In this document: positions 34,824 through 43,934 of the stretch, in pieces | How positions within the stretch are numbered: the stretch's first letter is position 1 | Layout: every line of letters starts with the position of its first letter | DNA from: JANMDN01 sp031376285 | Lineage (GTDB): Bacteria > Actinomycetota > Thermoleophilia > Miltoncostaeales > Miltoncostaeaceae | DNA length: 60,193 nucleotides | Reading direction: 5' to 3' | Assembly: GCA_031376285.1 (NCBI GenBank) | Contig: JANMDN010000033.1 | Span: forward strand, 1 to 60,193 | Position numbers and translations under genes: made by a program | The notes under the pieces: model-generated | What the model was told of the DNA's origin: nothing | Database searches by the model: none | What the model saw: the letters and a program-made list of their open reading frames with translations, nothing else

Positions 34824-36107
34824 ATGAACGTGCCGGATGTGTGCCAACTCGCGTCGGCCGAGGCAGCGATCCTCATGGCGCGGCTCGACGCGCTCGGTCA
34901 GTGCGCCCAGGAACCCGGGCGGATCACGCGGCCGTACGCCACCCCCGCCCTCGCCCGAGCGCGCGACCTCGTCGCCGGCTGGATGCAGGCCGCGGGAATG
35001 TCGACGCGAGTCGACGCGGTCGGCAACCTCATCGGTCGGTACGCCGGCAAGGCAGGCGCCACCCAGACACTCGTAACCGGGTCGCACATCGACTCGGTTC
35101 GCGACGCCGGCCGTTACGACGGTCCGTTGGGCGCCCTCGTTCCGATCAGCTGCGTCGAACGACTCCACCGCGGTGGCCGACGCCTGCCCTTCTCGATCGA
35201 GATCGTCGCGTTCGTCGACGAAGAGGGGCTGCGCTTTCGCTCGTCGTTTCTCGGGAGCAGCGTGTACGCCGGAACCTTCAACGACGCCGAGCTGGCGCTC
35301 GTTGACAGCGATGGCACGAGCCTCGCCGACGCTATCCGGGGCTTCGGCGGCGACCCCGACGCGCTTGCGGCAGCCGCCCGAGACCCGAATGACCTCATAG
35401 GCTACATCGAGGTTCATATCGAGCAGGGCCCGATCCTCGATGCCGCCGGCGAGCCGCTCGGGATCGTCACATCCATCCAAGGGCAGAGCCGCGGGACCTT
35501 CACGCTGTCGGGCGTCGCCGGCCACGCGGGCACCGTGCCGACGCACCTGCGCCGCGACGCGCTCGCCGGGGCCGCTGCGATCGTCTTGGCAATCGAGGCG
35601 GTCGCCAGGGAGACGGACGCCCTCGTCGCCACCGTCGGCCAGATCACGGTCGAACCGGGGGCTGCGAACGTGATCCCCGCGCGCGCCACATTGACCTACG
35701 ACGTTCGCCACTCAAGCGACGCCGTCCGGGAGGGCTCCCTTACCGACATCCGGGAGCGTGCCGCTGTGATCGCGCACGATCGGGGCTTGATCCTGACGTA
35801 CGGGGCGCCCTCGTCAATGGCAGCGGTGCCATGCGATCTCGCGCTCCAAGACCGTCTTGTTGAGGCGGTTGGTGCGCTCGGCCTTCCCACACGGCGACTC
35901 GCGAGCGGCGCTGGCCACGACGCGATGTCGCTCGCCCAGATCACTCCCGTGGCCATTCTCTTTGTCCGCTGCGCGGGTGGTATCAGTCACAACCCGGATG
36001 AGTCGATCAGGACCGACGACGCCGCCTTGGCGATCGGCGCGCTGAGCGGATTCCTTGAACGCCTCGCGACGGATACGCCCCTTGCCCCGCGGGAAACCGC
36101 GGCGTAG
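34824..36107 (+). CDS. allC: allantoate amidohydrolase
   Basis: A 427-residue M20-family hydrolase. LVTGSHIDSVRDAGRYDGPLG gives the first metal ligands, VAFVDEEGLRFRSSFLGS the Glu pair, YIEVHIEQGPILD the His, and SGAGHDAMSLAQ the last His. Allantoate amidohydrolase makes (S)-ureidoglycine plus CO2 and ammonia, the substrate for AllE. The ATG at 34824 is preferred over GTG 34809. The pairing with the other M20 gene as two successive steps is inference from sequence family and neighbourhood. Confidence 0.8.
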   Translation: MNVPDVCQLASAEAAILMARLDALGQCAQEPGRITRPYATPALARARDLVAGWMQAAGMSTRVDAVGNLIGRYAGKAGATQTLVTGSHIDSVRDAGRYDGPLGALVPISCVERLHRGGRRLPFSIEIVAFVDEEGLRFRSSFLGSSVYAGTFNDAELALVDSDGTSLADAIRGFGGDPDALAAAARDPNDLIGYIEVHIEQGPILDAAGEPLGIVTSIQGQSRGTFTLSGVAGHAGTVPTHLRRDALAGAAAIVLAIEAVARETDALVATVGQITVEPGAANVIPARATLTYDVRHSSDAVREGSLTDIRERAAVIAHDRGLILTYGAPSSMAAVPCDLALQDRLVEAVGALGLPTRRLASGAGHDAMSLAQITPVAILFVRCAGGISHNPDESIRTDDAALAIGALSGFLERLATDTPLAPRETAA

Positions 36108-36143
36108 AGTACCGGAACATACGTTCGTAACAAGGAGTCTGCG

Positions 36144-36611
36144 GTGTCCACCGTGAAGCCGATTCCAGATGGCTACCCAGCCGTCTCCTGCTACTTGTGC
36201 GTGAACGACGGCAAGGCTGCGATCGAGTTCTATTCACAGGCCTTCGGCGCCGCCGAGCGCATGCGCATCGAGGGGCCTGGCGGCACGATCGGCCACGCCG
36301 AGCTCCAGCTCGCCGACTCGGTGATCATGCTCTCGGACGAGTTCCCGGAGATGGGCGTCGTCAGCCCGGTGACCTTGGGTGGTTCACCTGTCACCATCGG
36401 GGTCTACGTAGACGATGTCGACGCGACCTTCGCGCGCGCCATCGCCGCCGGAGCAACCGCTGAGCGCGAACCCGAGGATCAGTTCTACGGCGACCGGTCG
36501 GGCCGCCTTCGGGATCCCTTCGGCCACCGCTGGAGCGTGTCGACGCACATCGAGGACGTCACGCCTGAGGAAGTTCAGCGCCGCGCGGCGGCGTTCATGG
36601 GCGGCCCGTAG
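36144..36611 (+). CDS. VOC (glyoxalase/PhnB-like) superfamily protein
   Basis: A 155-residue protein with the paired beta-alpha-beta units of the vicinal oxygen chelate fold: SCYLCVNDGKAAIEFYSQAF in the first half and VYVDDVDATFARAIAAGA then YGDRSGRLRDPFGHRW in the second, as in PhnB/bleomycin-resistance-like members. The metal-dependent reaction is unknown. AAGGAG precedes the GTG start. A GAACATACGTTC dyad lies 17 bp before the start. Confidence 0.85.
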   Translation: MSTVKPIPDGYPAVSCYLCVNDGKAAIEFYSQAFGAAERMRIEGPGGTIGHAELQLADSVIMLSDEFPEMGVVSPVTLGGSPVTIGVYVDDVDATFARAIAAGATAEREPEDQFYGDRSGRLRDPFGHRWSVSTHIEDVTPEEVQRRAAAFMGGP

Positions 36612-36813
36612 CGTCGAGGCGGTCCGCGGTCTGCGCTCCAACGTTTCCCGACGTCGAGCGTTCGCGAGCTCGGCCTCGGGCGCGCCCTTGCGGCCCGAGA
36701 TGGTCGGTGGGGGCCAGTCTGCGTTGATGTCTGACCGTTCGCGGTATCCCGGGGCGGGTGCTGCATCACTCGTCTTGCGAGGACGATCGCCTCGCGGCGA
36801 TCCAATTCTCGCC

Positions 36814-38067
36814 CTATCGGCTCGGGCGTCGCAAACCGGTGGCCGATGCGATGAGCCAGCCAATCTCTCGGTGGCTGAGGTCCGAATGGGCGCCGTCGGG
36901 GGGCCCGCCACGCGTCATGACCGCATTCGCATCGACGTTCACAATTCGCCCAGGGGTGAATGCGTAGGTGACTCCCGGACCGAGCAGCTTGGTTGCGACC
37001 TCATTCGAGGCGTGGGCTCCATCCGCCCCGAGCGCGCCGAACCGGGCCGCACGCGCCTCCGTGCCGGCCGCATCGTCGCCCGACATCCGCGCGGCAAGTG
37101 GGTAGAGCGTCGAGAGAGCGGTGTCAAAGCGAGTGTGGGTCGCCACCACCGGACCACGAACACACCCCTCCATACCCACGAGTTGTCCGGAGCGCCCAGC
37201 GTCGTGCGGTAGCGACGCGGCGAACGCGAAATGCGAGAAGCCTCCCTGCAGTAGGGCCATCGAATCCACCGTCGACGAGGTCGGGCTGAGGCTCGGAAGG
37301 GCGCTGGCGACGAGCCTGGCGCCGAAGCTATGGCCAACGAGATGAACGCGGACATTCGGGCGCGTCGCGGCCAGCTCGGCGAGAAGCGGCCCGAGCCCAC
37401 GCGTTCCGGTCTCACCCGCGCGCCGCTTCATCTGCCAGAAGGTCGTCGCCCGGAGCGCCTCGCGGGCGCCATGCCAGACGCGGTCGAACACGTCGCCGAG
37501 ACCGGCCGCGGCGGACGGTTCGACGAGCGCCTGGAGATCGAACATCGGATCGGCGCTCGTGACAATGGCGCCGTCGCCGTCCTCGTCGCGACGCGCCCCC
37601 GGCACGGCGGTCCCCAAACGGGCGAGGAGCGCCATGTAACGATCGACGGCGCCTGGGTCCGACGGACGGGCCTCGACCAGGTCGCAGAGTTCCTGGATCG
37701 TCGCGTCAAATCGGCGCGGCAGGGCGGCACCAATCGAGGTACGCCACTGACTCACTCCCGTGGCGAGGCCGTCAGTGAGAATCATCGACGGCCACTGCAC
37801 ACCGACGACGCCGACGCGTCGATCCTCGCTCGGCGGCTGTCCATCGGCGAGCGCGGCGCGCAACTCCGTGAGGACCATGGCATAGAGATTCCGGGCACTC
37901 GCGGCGGTTTCGTTCCAACCGTGCGCCACGACGAGAAGGTCGGTCATACTCGAGGTGGCCCCGAGCAGTGCCTCCCTCGCCCCGGCTCGTGGCGCGCCAG
38001 CCTTCGTGAAGCCGACCTCGAGGTAGGCGAACCCCGCGATCGTGGCCGGTGGGGCAGTTGGAGGCAT
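36814..38067 (-). CDS. alpha/beta hydrolase family protein
   Basis: A 417-residue cytosolic protein. LLVVAHGWNETAASA forms the oxyanion-side strand and VHLVGHSFGARLVASAL the nucleophile elbow (Ser in GHSFG). A late Asp and His follow (for example HSDLSHREIGWLIA). It is the last gene of a four-gene minus-strand cluster with an I9-like protein, a subtilase and a heme peroxidase, with only 15 bp to the preceding gene. A lipase or esterase activity is plausible; the substrate is unknown. The gap 36612-36813 after it holds nothing I recognise. Confidence 0.72.
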   Translation of the reverse strand: MPPTAPPATIAGFAYLEVGFTKAGAPRAGAREALLGATSSMTDLLVVAHGWNETAASARNLYAMVLTELRAALADGQPPSEDRRVGVVGVQWPSMILTDGLATGVSQWRTSIGAALPRRFDATIQELCDLVEARPSDPGAVDRYMALLARLGTAVPGARRDEDGDGAIVTSADPMFDLQALVEPSAAAGLGDVFDRVWHGAREALRATTFWQMKRRAGETGTRGLGPLLAELAATRPNVRVHLVGHSFGARLVASALPSLSPTSSTVDSMALLQGGFSHFAFAASLPHDAGRSGQLVGMEGCVRGPVVATHTRFDTALSTLYPLAARMSGDDAAGTEARAARFGALGADGAHASNEVATKLLGPGVTYAFTPGRIVNVDANAVMTRGGPPDGAHSDLSHREIGWLIASATGLRRPSR

Positions 38068-38082
38068 CGGCGCTTGCGTCGC

Positions 38083-38439
38083 CTACACGGGAGGCTTCGC
38101 CGAGAGGAGCATGTCGTCATCGGGGCGGCTGTTCGCGACGACCGAGGTGACCTCGGCCTGGTCGAAGAGTCCCTCGATGAACCGCGCCTCGGCGCTCACG
38201 ACAAACGACGAGAGGTTCGTGAAAACGTTCACGTCGTGTGGCACGAGGCCGGTGGTTGCCGAGACCCGGTCAAGCACCGCCTTCGCGCGCGCGTCGGTGT
38301 CGGAGCCAGTCTTCGTTGTCGCTCGCACGGTCCGGAGCACGACGACGGCTTCAACGGGGCTCGCGTTCGCGGAGGCCGCCCGCAACTGCTTTGCGAGTTC
38401 GGGATCGATCTGAGGACGGTTGGGCTTGCGCTTTCCCAT
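38083..38439 (-). CDS. small protein resembling a subtilase (I9-type) propeptide
   Basis: A 118-residue protein with no signal peptide. EAVVVLRTVRAT, then DVNVFTNLSSFVVSAEARFIEGL and EVTSVVANSRP follow the strand-helix-strand pattern of inhibitor I9/peptidase-propeptide domains, in which the C-terminal tail enters the protease active site. It lies 43 bp downstream of a subtilase gene that itself lacks a signal peptide. A free-standing inhibitor or chaperone for that protease is a reasonable inference; I have not recognised a named family. Confidence 0.5.
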   Translation of the reverse strand: MGKRKPNRPQIDPELAKQLRAASANASPVEAVVVLRTVRATTKTGSDTDARAKAVLDRVSATTGLVPHDVNVFTNLSSFVVSAEARFIEGLFDQAEVTSVVANSRPDDDMLLSAKPPV

Positions 38440-38482
38440 GTGCGACTCCTGCGTTCACTCGGGACGTGAGTAGTAGGCGCGG

Positions 38483-39703
38483 TCAGCGCCGACGGAGGGC
38501 CGCGAGCGCCTTCGGGGCGTTCGGCATCCCGTGGTTTGCTCGCTCGGGATCGACGCCGGCTGGGAGCGAGCACGAGGCGACGATGGCCCGCTCGATCGCG
38601 CGCACGGTCGAACTGGGCCGCGCCTGGAAGAGCAGCGCCGCCAAACCCGCGATGTGTGGCGTGGCCATCGAGCTTCCATCCATCGACTGGAAGCCGCCGC
38701 CAGGCTTTGCGGAGATGACGTTCACGCCGGGCGCGACAAGGTCGGGCACGATCGGGTCGCGGCGCCGAGCGAAGCGTTGGCTCGATGAGAAACTCGCGAC
38801 CGCCTGAGCTTGGTCGATGGCGCCAACCGAAAGCGCCTCCGGGTAGTTGCCCGGCGAGCGGCTCGTGCCCGGCCCTTCGTTACCGACCGCGAATACGGGG
38901 AGCACGCCTCGACGTCGCAGCACTTTGGTGAGCGGGAGGAAGTCCTCCCAGAAGCCACGGAAACCAAGCGACATGCTGAGCACGCGAACGCCTTCGCCGA
39001 CGCACCAATCCATCCCACCGAGGACCCGAGCGACGACCTGGCCGCCCTCGATCACGATGGCGCTCGCGAGCTTGGCCCCAGGGGCCACGCCGACCCGCTT
39101 GCCGGCAACCTCGCGCCCTGCGATTGTCGCGGCCGTGTGCGTCCCGTGGTCGTCGGTGTCATGTGCTTTCGGCGCCGGGGTAACCTTACGACCGAAGCTG
39201 TCGAACTCGGCAAACGCCGCGATCGCGTTCTTCAAGGCCGGGTGCTTTCCGTCGGCACCCGTGTCGAGGTGGCCGACGAGAATACCTTCGCCGGTGAACC
39301 CCTCATCCCAGAGGGCGGGCACACCAAGCGCGTCGATACCCCAGGTGCGGGATGTCGCGAGCGCCGCGGTCTCGACGCGGTCGGGTCGAATGAGGCTGAG
39401 TTGTGGGGCGGCGCTCACGCTCGCGACCGCGGATTCCGAGCGGAGCGCCGCGAGCCCACCGCGGTCGATCGTGCCGTAGAAGACGCCCAAGTGCTCGTAG
39501 TACTGGACGGCACCGCTTCCGGTGTCGGCCGCAGGCCGACCGAGCTCGCGCGAGAGGGCCGCATCCTGTGAGAGCTCCGACCGGGTGAAATGCCCCTCGA
39601 GGCGTTGAACGTTTGCGCTGCTCGCGGCGGCATCCTCGCTGAGGACGACGATGCAGGACGCCACGCCGGAGGCATTCAAGTTCTGGGTAAGCAGACGGCT
39701 CAT
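38483..39703 (-). CDS. S8 family (subtilisin-like) serine peptidase
   Basis: A 406-residue protease with the full triad: LVGHLDTGADGKHP (Asp), DTDDHGTHTAATIAG (His) and DGSSMATPHIAGLAAL (Ser). The N-terminal ~125 residues (CIVVLSEDAAAS, EHLGVFYGTIDRGGLAAL) look like an attached propeptide, but no signal peptide is present, so it probably acts in the cytosol. GGAG lies 6 nt before the ATG at 39703. It follows the heme peroxidase gene by 25 bp and precedes the I9-like gene. Confidence 0.88.
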   Translation of the reverse strand: MSRLLTQNLNASGVASCIVVLSEDAAASSANVQRLEGHFTRSELSQDAALSRELGRPAADTGSGAVQYYEHLGVFYGTIDRGGLAALRSESAVASVSAAPQLSLIRPDRVETAALATSRTWGIDALGVPALWDEGFTGEGILVGHLDTGADGKHPALKNAIAAFAEFDSFGRKVTPAPKAHDTDDHGTHTAATIAGREVAGKRVGVAPGAKLASAIVIEGGQVVARVLGGMDWCVGEGVRVLSMSLGFRGFWEDFLPLTKVLRRRGVLPVFAVGNEGPGTSRSPGNYPEALSVGAIDQAQAVASFSSSQRFARRRDPIVPDLVAPGVNVISAKPGGGFQSMDGSSMATPHIAGLAALLFQARPSSTVRAIERAIVASCSLPAGVDPERANHGMPNAPKALAALRRR

Positions 39704-39728
39704 GGTGATCTCCAGGTGTCGCGGCGCG

Positions 39729-41363
39729 TCAGTCGCCGAGTGGATTGAGGAGGGCGGCCTTCCCTTCGAAGGCAAACAGCAGCAGGTCGACCATTCGGAA
39801 TGTCATCGCGTTCGGACCAAGCGTCGGTCTGAACGCCCGGTCCTTGAGGATCGAGTCTTGGCTCCCCTCGATCGCCCGGTGGAAGGTTTCGGCGACGATC
39901 CGTCCGCCGACTCCCGTCAGCTTGCCGCCGTTCAGTTCGGCCTCCCGGAGGATGTAGAACCAAAGCGGCGTGTTTCGCTCGACGGTCGCTTTCTGGGTGA
40001 CGGTCAGCCGGCCGAGCTTCGCACCGTCCTTGCCGTTCAGGATCTGCGCAGGGGTGAGCGCCTTCACGGGTACACCGCGTGCGTTCAGCAGATCGACCAT
40101 CTGCTGCCCGGTGGCGAGGTGAATCTTCTTGGCGCGCCGGAGGTTGCGGTACGAGAGTCGCAGCTCATGCGCTGGTGGGACCGCGCCCGGGAAGCCGATC
40201 GAGCCGCGCGGAAGGCGCGCGAGGGGCTCAGCGAGGAGCGTGTCGATCCGGCGTGCGACGTTAAACTTCTTCGCTCTGGGCTTGGGTACCAGGTCGAGTC
40301 GCCCCGCCTCCCGAAAGTCGTAGAGCCGGCGAAAGTCGCAAATCCAGTTCGTCGGCAGGGCCAGCTCGCCGCTACGGGGATCGCTCTGCTCTCCCCCGGC
40401 GTCGAGGTTACCTCCGGTCCCCGAGAAGGCAAAAAGGAGCTCCAGACTGCCCGCGCCGTTGTCGAAGACGCGGTTCCAGTTGTAGGCGTCGCGGATCATG
40501 CTGTGCCCGAGGCGATAGGCCGCCACCGAGAACTCCACCGGCATCGTCGGGAAGCTCCCGACAGGCGGACTCACCTCGAAGAGCTTCCGTCCTTTGGTGA
40601 AAACGTTCTCGACGATGGCCTTGTCGACGAGGCGGGGCAGGAAGTCGGTGTGGATCATCCACTGGTAATGCTTGACGACGAGCTCTCGCGCCTTGGCGAA
40701 GCGCTGCGCGACGGGTACGCCGTCGGCGGCAAGCTCATCCACGACCCGGTTGTGGAATCGGATGAACGCGAGGTGCGTTTGCGCGACGGCGAGGTTCTCG
40801 TCGTTTCGAACATCGGGAATCAGCGCTCGACGCCTGGCTCGCTTCGTCGCCCCGGTGCCGACGCGAGGAAGGTCAAACCCAGGCTTTGCTTTGTTCGCGA
40901 TCCCGTCGGTTGGAAAGGACGGCGCCGTTGTTCCGGTCTTTAGGCGAAGGCCGTTGTAGAACTTCTTGTCGCCGGGATCGCTTGGCCCCTTGCCGTAGAG
41001 GCTGTCGAGATCGAGGCTTGGCGAGCGCTCCTGCAGCAGGTCGACCACGCGCGCGTCCCGGTCGAGCGGCCCCGGGGTGATGTCACGGGTCAGGTCGTGA
41101 TCGATGAACTGCCCGAGGTAGGTGTAGCCCGCGGGGAGGCCGCTGTCATGCTTGGTCGCGCCGTCGCCGGCCACCATCGCCTTCGATACCGCTCGAATGT
41201 TGGCCTCGCCGAGTTGGCTGCCCTGGGGGCCGATTCGTGAGAAACGGAACTGTTGGATGTCGGCGGCGACGCTCTGCTCCATGCGGGTGGCGGCCGCGCC
41301 GGGGTCGTCGCCGACGACGCCCTCACCGACGATGTAGTACGTCTCGCGACCATGCCGTCCCAT
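39729..41363 (-). CDS. animal-type heme peroxidase
   Basis: A 544-residue protein starting MGRHGRETYYIVG, with GGGAGGGG before the ATG. YTYLGQFIDHDLTRDITP holds the distal His-Asp of the peroxidase-cyclooxygenase superfamily; PDVRNDENLAVAQTHLAFIR the catalytic Arg region, and VAAYRLGHSMIRDAYNWN the proximal His. No signal peptide is seen, unlike most eukaryotic members. It is the first gene of a four-gene cluster with protease, I9-like protein and hydrolase. The substrate is unknown; bacterial relatives include enzymes on halides or fatty acids. Confidence 0.85.
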   Translation of the reverse strand: MGRHGRETYYIVGEGVVGDDPGAAATRMEQSVAADIQQFRFSRIGPQGSQLGEANIRAVSKAMVAGDGATKHDSGLPAGYTYLGQFIDHDLTRDITPGPLDRDARVVDLLQERSPSLDLDSLYGKGPSDPGDKKFYNGLRLKTGTTAPSFPTDGIANKAKPGFDLPRVGTGATKRARRRALIPDVRNDENLAVAQTHLAFIRFHNRVVDELAADGVPVAQRFAKARELVVKHYQWMIHTDFLPRLVDKAIVENVFTKGRKLFEVSPPVGSFPTMPVEFSVAAYRLGHSMIRDAYNWNRVFDNGAGSLELLFAFSGTGGNLDAGGEQSDPRSGELALPTNWICDFRRLYDFREAGRLDLVPKPRAKKFNVARRIDTLLAEPLARLPRGSIGFPGAVPPAHELRLSYRNLRRAKKIHLATGQQMVDLLNARGVPVKALTPAQILNGKDGAKLGRLTVTQKATVERNTPLWFYILREAELNGGKLTGVGGRIVAETFHRAIEGSQDSILKDRAFRPTLGPNAMTFRMVDLLLFAFEGKAALLNPLGD

Positions 41364-41532
41364 TGCTCGTACCCCTCCCGCGTCGATCGTCGGAGTCGAT
41401 TCGATGAGCCCCGAGAACTGCCTCGGACGACCCGAACCTATCCCTGATCGGGACACTTGACCAGCCGCGTCCGACTTCGTTCACACATACCTCACGGGGA
41501 AGGAGTCGCCCGCGTGGAGGTTGATACGTCCG

Positions 41533-42804
41533 CTACCAGCCGGCGCCAGCCGCCGCGAGGCCAACGACGGCGCACCCACCGATCACCCATATCGCCCCGA
41601 CGCGAAAGCGCCAGAGCGCGACGAACGCCGCGACGGCGAGCAATATGGGGAGCCAGTCAGGCCGGTCATCGACGACGAGCGCGTGACGGGCCACGAACAC
41701 GCCGAGCGCGGCGATGACGCCGACGACTGCCGCGGTGATGGCACTCAGCATGTCGGCAAGCGGCCCGTCCGGGCGCATGCGGTCGATGAAGGGAGCGCCG
41801 TTGAGGATGAACACGAATGAGGGGATGAACGTGCAAAGCGTGGCGACGCTCGCGCCGACAACGCCCCACACCAGCGTTCCCTTGGCGGAGTGCCCGGCCA
41901 GAAATCCCACGAACGTGTTCACCATGATGAGCGGCCCCGGGGTCGACTCACCGAGCGCGAGTCCGGCGACCATGTCTTTCGCGCTCAACCAATGGAAGTT
42001 GTTGACCGCCTGATCAGCCACGAACGGGAGCACCGCGTAGGCGCCGCCGAACGTGACGAGTGCGGTGAGGGTGAAAAATCCGGCGAGCCGGCCCACGAGC
42101 CCGCCCACGATCAGGAGGCCCGCAACCGGAATCAGCCACACGGCCAGCGTTCCCGCAAGTCGTCGGCGCCAGCCTTCGGACTGCGAGCGGTCCGCGACCG
42201 GCGCGCCCGACGCCTCAGATCGTCTCGATCCGAGGAGCCCAGGCCGCACTCGCCCGACGAAAAACCCCAACGCCGCAACGGCGAGGAGGAGTAGCGGGAA
42301 CGGCAAGCCGACGAGCACCAGGGCGAACGAAATGATCGCAAGCGCCACCCCGAAAGTCGAACGAATCGCGCGTCGGCCGACGCGCAGCACCGCTGCCGCG
42401 ATGAGCGCGACAACCGCGGCACCGAGTCCCCGCAGGATTCCCTCGACCGCTCCGACGGTTCCGTACTCCACGTAGATCCCGCTCAGGACGCACAGCAAGA
42501 GGAACGACGGCAGCACGAAAAGCCCGCCAGCCGCGACGCCGCCTCGCGCCCCGTGCAGCGAGTATCCGACGTAGGTCGCCAGTTGTTGCGCCTCCGGCCC
42601 CGGCAGGGCAGTGCAGAAGCCGAGCGCTCTCAAGAAACGATCCTCGTCGATCCAGCGTCGCCGCTCGACCAGCTCGTCGTGCATGATCGCGACCTGTCCG
42701 GCCGGCCCGCCGAAGCTGATACAGCCGAGCTTCAGCCAGAACCGCGTGGCCTCGCCGAACGTCGGCGGGGGTTGTTCGCTGTCCTGTGTCGGCGGGATGT
42801 TCAG
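41533..42804 (-). CDS. chrA: chromate-transporter (CHR) family protein
   Basis: A 423-residue membrane protein with two homologous halves of the CHR family. The N-terminal half has FWLKLGCISFGGPAGQVAIM then LPGPEAQQLATYVGY; the second has FGGAYAVLPFVAD and LGESTPGPLIMVNTFVGF. The conserved FGGP region lies upstream of any ATG or GTG: the first ATG (42684) would delete it. The only start-like codon covering it is CTG at 42804, which shares bases with the upstream gene's stop (CTGA). I therefore assign a CTG start. The transported ion is inferred; chromate or sulfate are possible. Confidence 0.82.
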   Translation of the reverse strand: MNIPPTQDSEQPPPTFGEATRFWLKLGCISFGGPAGQVAIMHDELVERRRWIDEDRFLRALGFCTALPGPEAQQLATYVGYSLHGARGGVAAGGLFVLPSFLLLCVLSGIYVEYGTVGAVEGILRGLGAAVVALIAAAVLRVGRRAIRSTFGVALAIISFALVLVGLPFPLLLLAVAALGFFVGRVRPGLLGSRRSEASGAPVADRSQSEGWRRRLAGTLAVWLIPVAGLLIVGGLVGRLAGFFTLTALVTFGGAYAVLPFVADQAVNNFHWLSAKDMVAGLALGESTPGPLIMVNTFVGFLAGHSAKGTLVWGVVGASVATLCTFIPSFVFILNGAPFIDRMRPDGPLADMLSAITAAVVGVIAALGVFVARHALVVDDRPDWLPILLAVAAFVALWRFRVGAIWVIGGCAVVGLAAAGAGW

Positions 42805-43850
42805 TGTGCCTGAGCGGCCACGGGCGACCCGACTCCGGCGAGGTCGCCGGCCAGGAGCCCGAGTGCCCCGGAGATCAATTCGTACGAGCGCAGCCGCGCG
42901 GCGTGATCGTGAATCATCGACATGATCATCACCTCGTCGGCGCGGGTCACGTCAACGAGGCCCGAAAGCTGGGAGCGGACCTCATCGGGGGTGCCGAGCA
43001 CCTGTGCCCGCATGTAGCGGCGCACCTGATCGGACTCTCCCTCGCTGTAGAGGTGCGCGTTCGCCTCCTCCGGCGACGGGAGGCGCCCCGGCTGGCCTTG
43101 GCGCATCTGGATCACGCCCAAGGCCATGGACATCGCGAGGTCGCGAGCAGCCTCGCTTCGTTCGGTGCAAATGGCCGAGAGGGCAAGAATGGTCTTCGGC
43201 GCGGCGAGCCCCTTCGACGGTTCGAAACGCTCGCGGTAGAGCGCCATCGCCGGCTCCGCGCCGCGTGGGTTCAGATGGCGGGCGAACGCAAAGCCGACAC
43301 CCATCGCCGCGGCGACCTGGGCGCCGAAGTCGCTTGAGCCGAGGATCCAAATCGGGGGCAGCTCGACGTCCGCCGGCTGGGCAGTAACCGTCCGAAACGG
43401 ATGATCGTCCGGGAAGCCGTCGCCCGTGAACGCCAGGAGTTCGGCGAGCTGCGAGGGAAAATCGTCGCCACCCTCGTTCGAGCGTCGGAGGGCGTAGGCG
43501 GTGACTCGATCGGTCCCCGGCGCGCGGCCGATGCCGAGGTCGATCCGTCCTGGGTAGAGCGCTTCAAGCAGACGGAAGGACTCCGCGACCCGCAGCGGAC
43601 TGTGGTTTGGGAGCATCACCCCGCCGGAGCCGACGCGGATGCGGGTTGTCGCGGCCGCGATCTGCCCGATCATCAACTCTGGAGCCGGACACGCCATTCC
43701 CGGGGTGTTGTGGTGCTCGGCGAGCCAGTAGCGCGCGTAGCCCCAACGCTCGGCCGCGACCCCTAGGTCGACGCTATTTCGGACCGCGTCGCGGGCACTC
43801 GAGCCCGACGGCACCGGCGTGAGGTCGAGCACCGAGACGGGAACGTTCAC
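42801..43850 (-). CDS. LLM-class flavin-dependent oxidoreductase
   Basis: A 349-residue luciferase-like TIM-barrel protein. VPVSVLDLTPVPSG at the start, YWLAEHHNTPGMACPAPELM, RVGSGGVMLPNHSPLRVAES, and RAPGTDRVTAYAL are typical of the MsnO8/alkane-monooxygenase-like subgroup. The GTG at 43850 is chosen over the longer frame. Its stop overlaps the CTG of the chromate-transporter gene, so the two are probably co-transcribed. Substrate unknown. Confidence 0.85.
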   Translation of the reverse strand: MNVPVSVLDLTPVPSGSSARDAVRNSVDLGVAAERWGYARYWLAEHHNTPGMACPAPELMIGQIAAATTRIRVGSGGVMLPNHSPLRVAESFRLLEALYPGRIDLGIGRAPGTDRVTAYALRRSNEGGDDFPSQLAELLAFTGDGFPDDHPFRTVTAQPADVELPPIWILGSSDFGAQVAAAMGVGFAFARHLNPRGAEPAMALYRERFEPSKGLAAPKTILALSAICTERSEAARDLAMSMALGVIQMRQGQPGRLPSPEEANAHLYSEGESDQVRRYMRAQVLGTPDEVRSQLSGLVDVTRADEVMIMSMIHDHAARLRSYELISGALGLLAGDLAGVGSPVAAQAH

Positions 43851-43934
43851 GCGGCGCAGACTACCGCAGCGCAAGCAACCCACCCTTGACGGCCGTCGAT
43901 CACGTTGGGGGAAGAACGAACGGACCAGCTGACG

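Noticed and set aside
36115..36126. GAACATACGTTC dyad before the VOC gene as a second SOS box
   Set aside because: One flank departs from CGAAC, the core can occur by chance in a window this size, and the gene gives no SOS link. It is kept only as a weak note in the gene entry.
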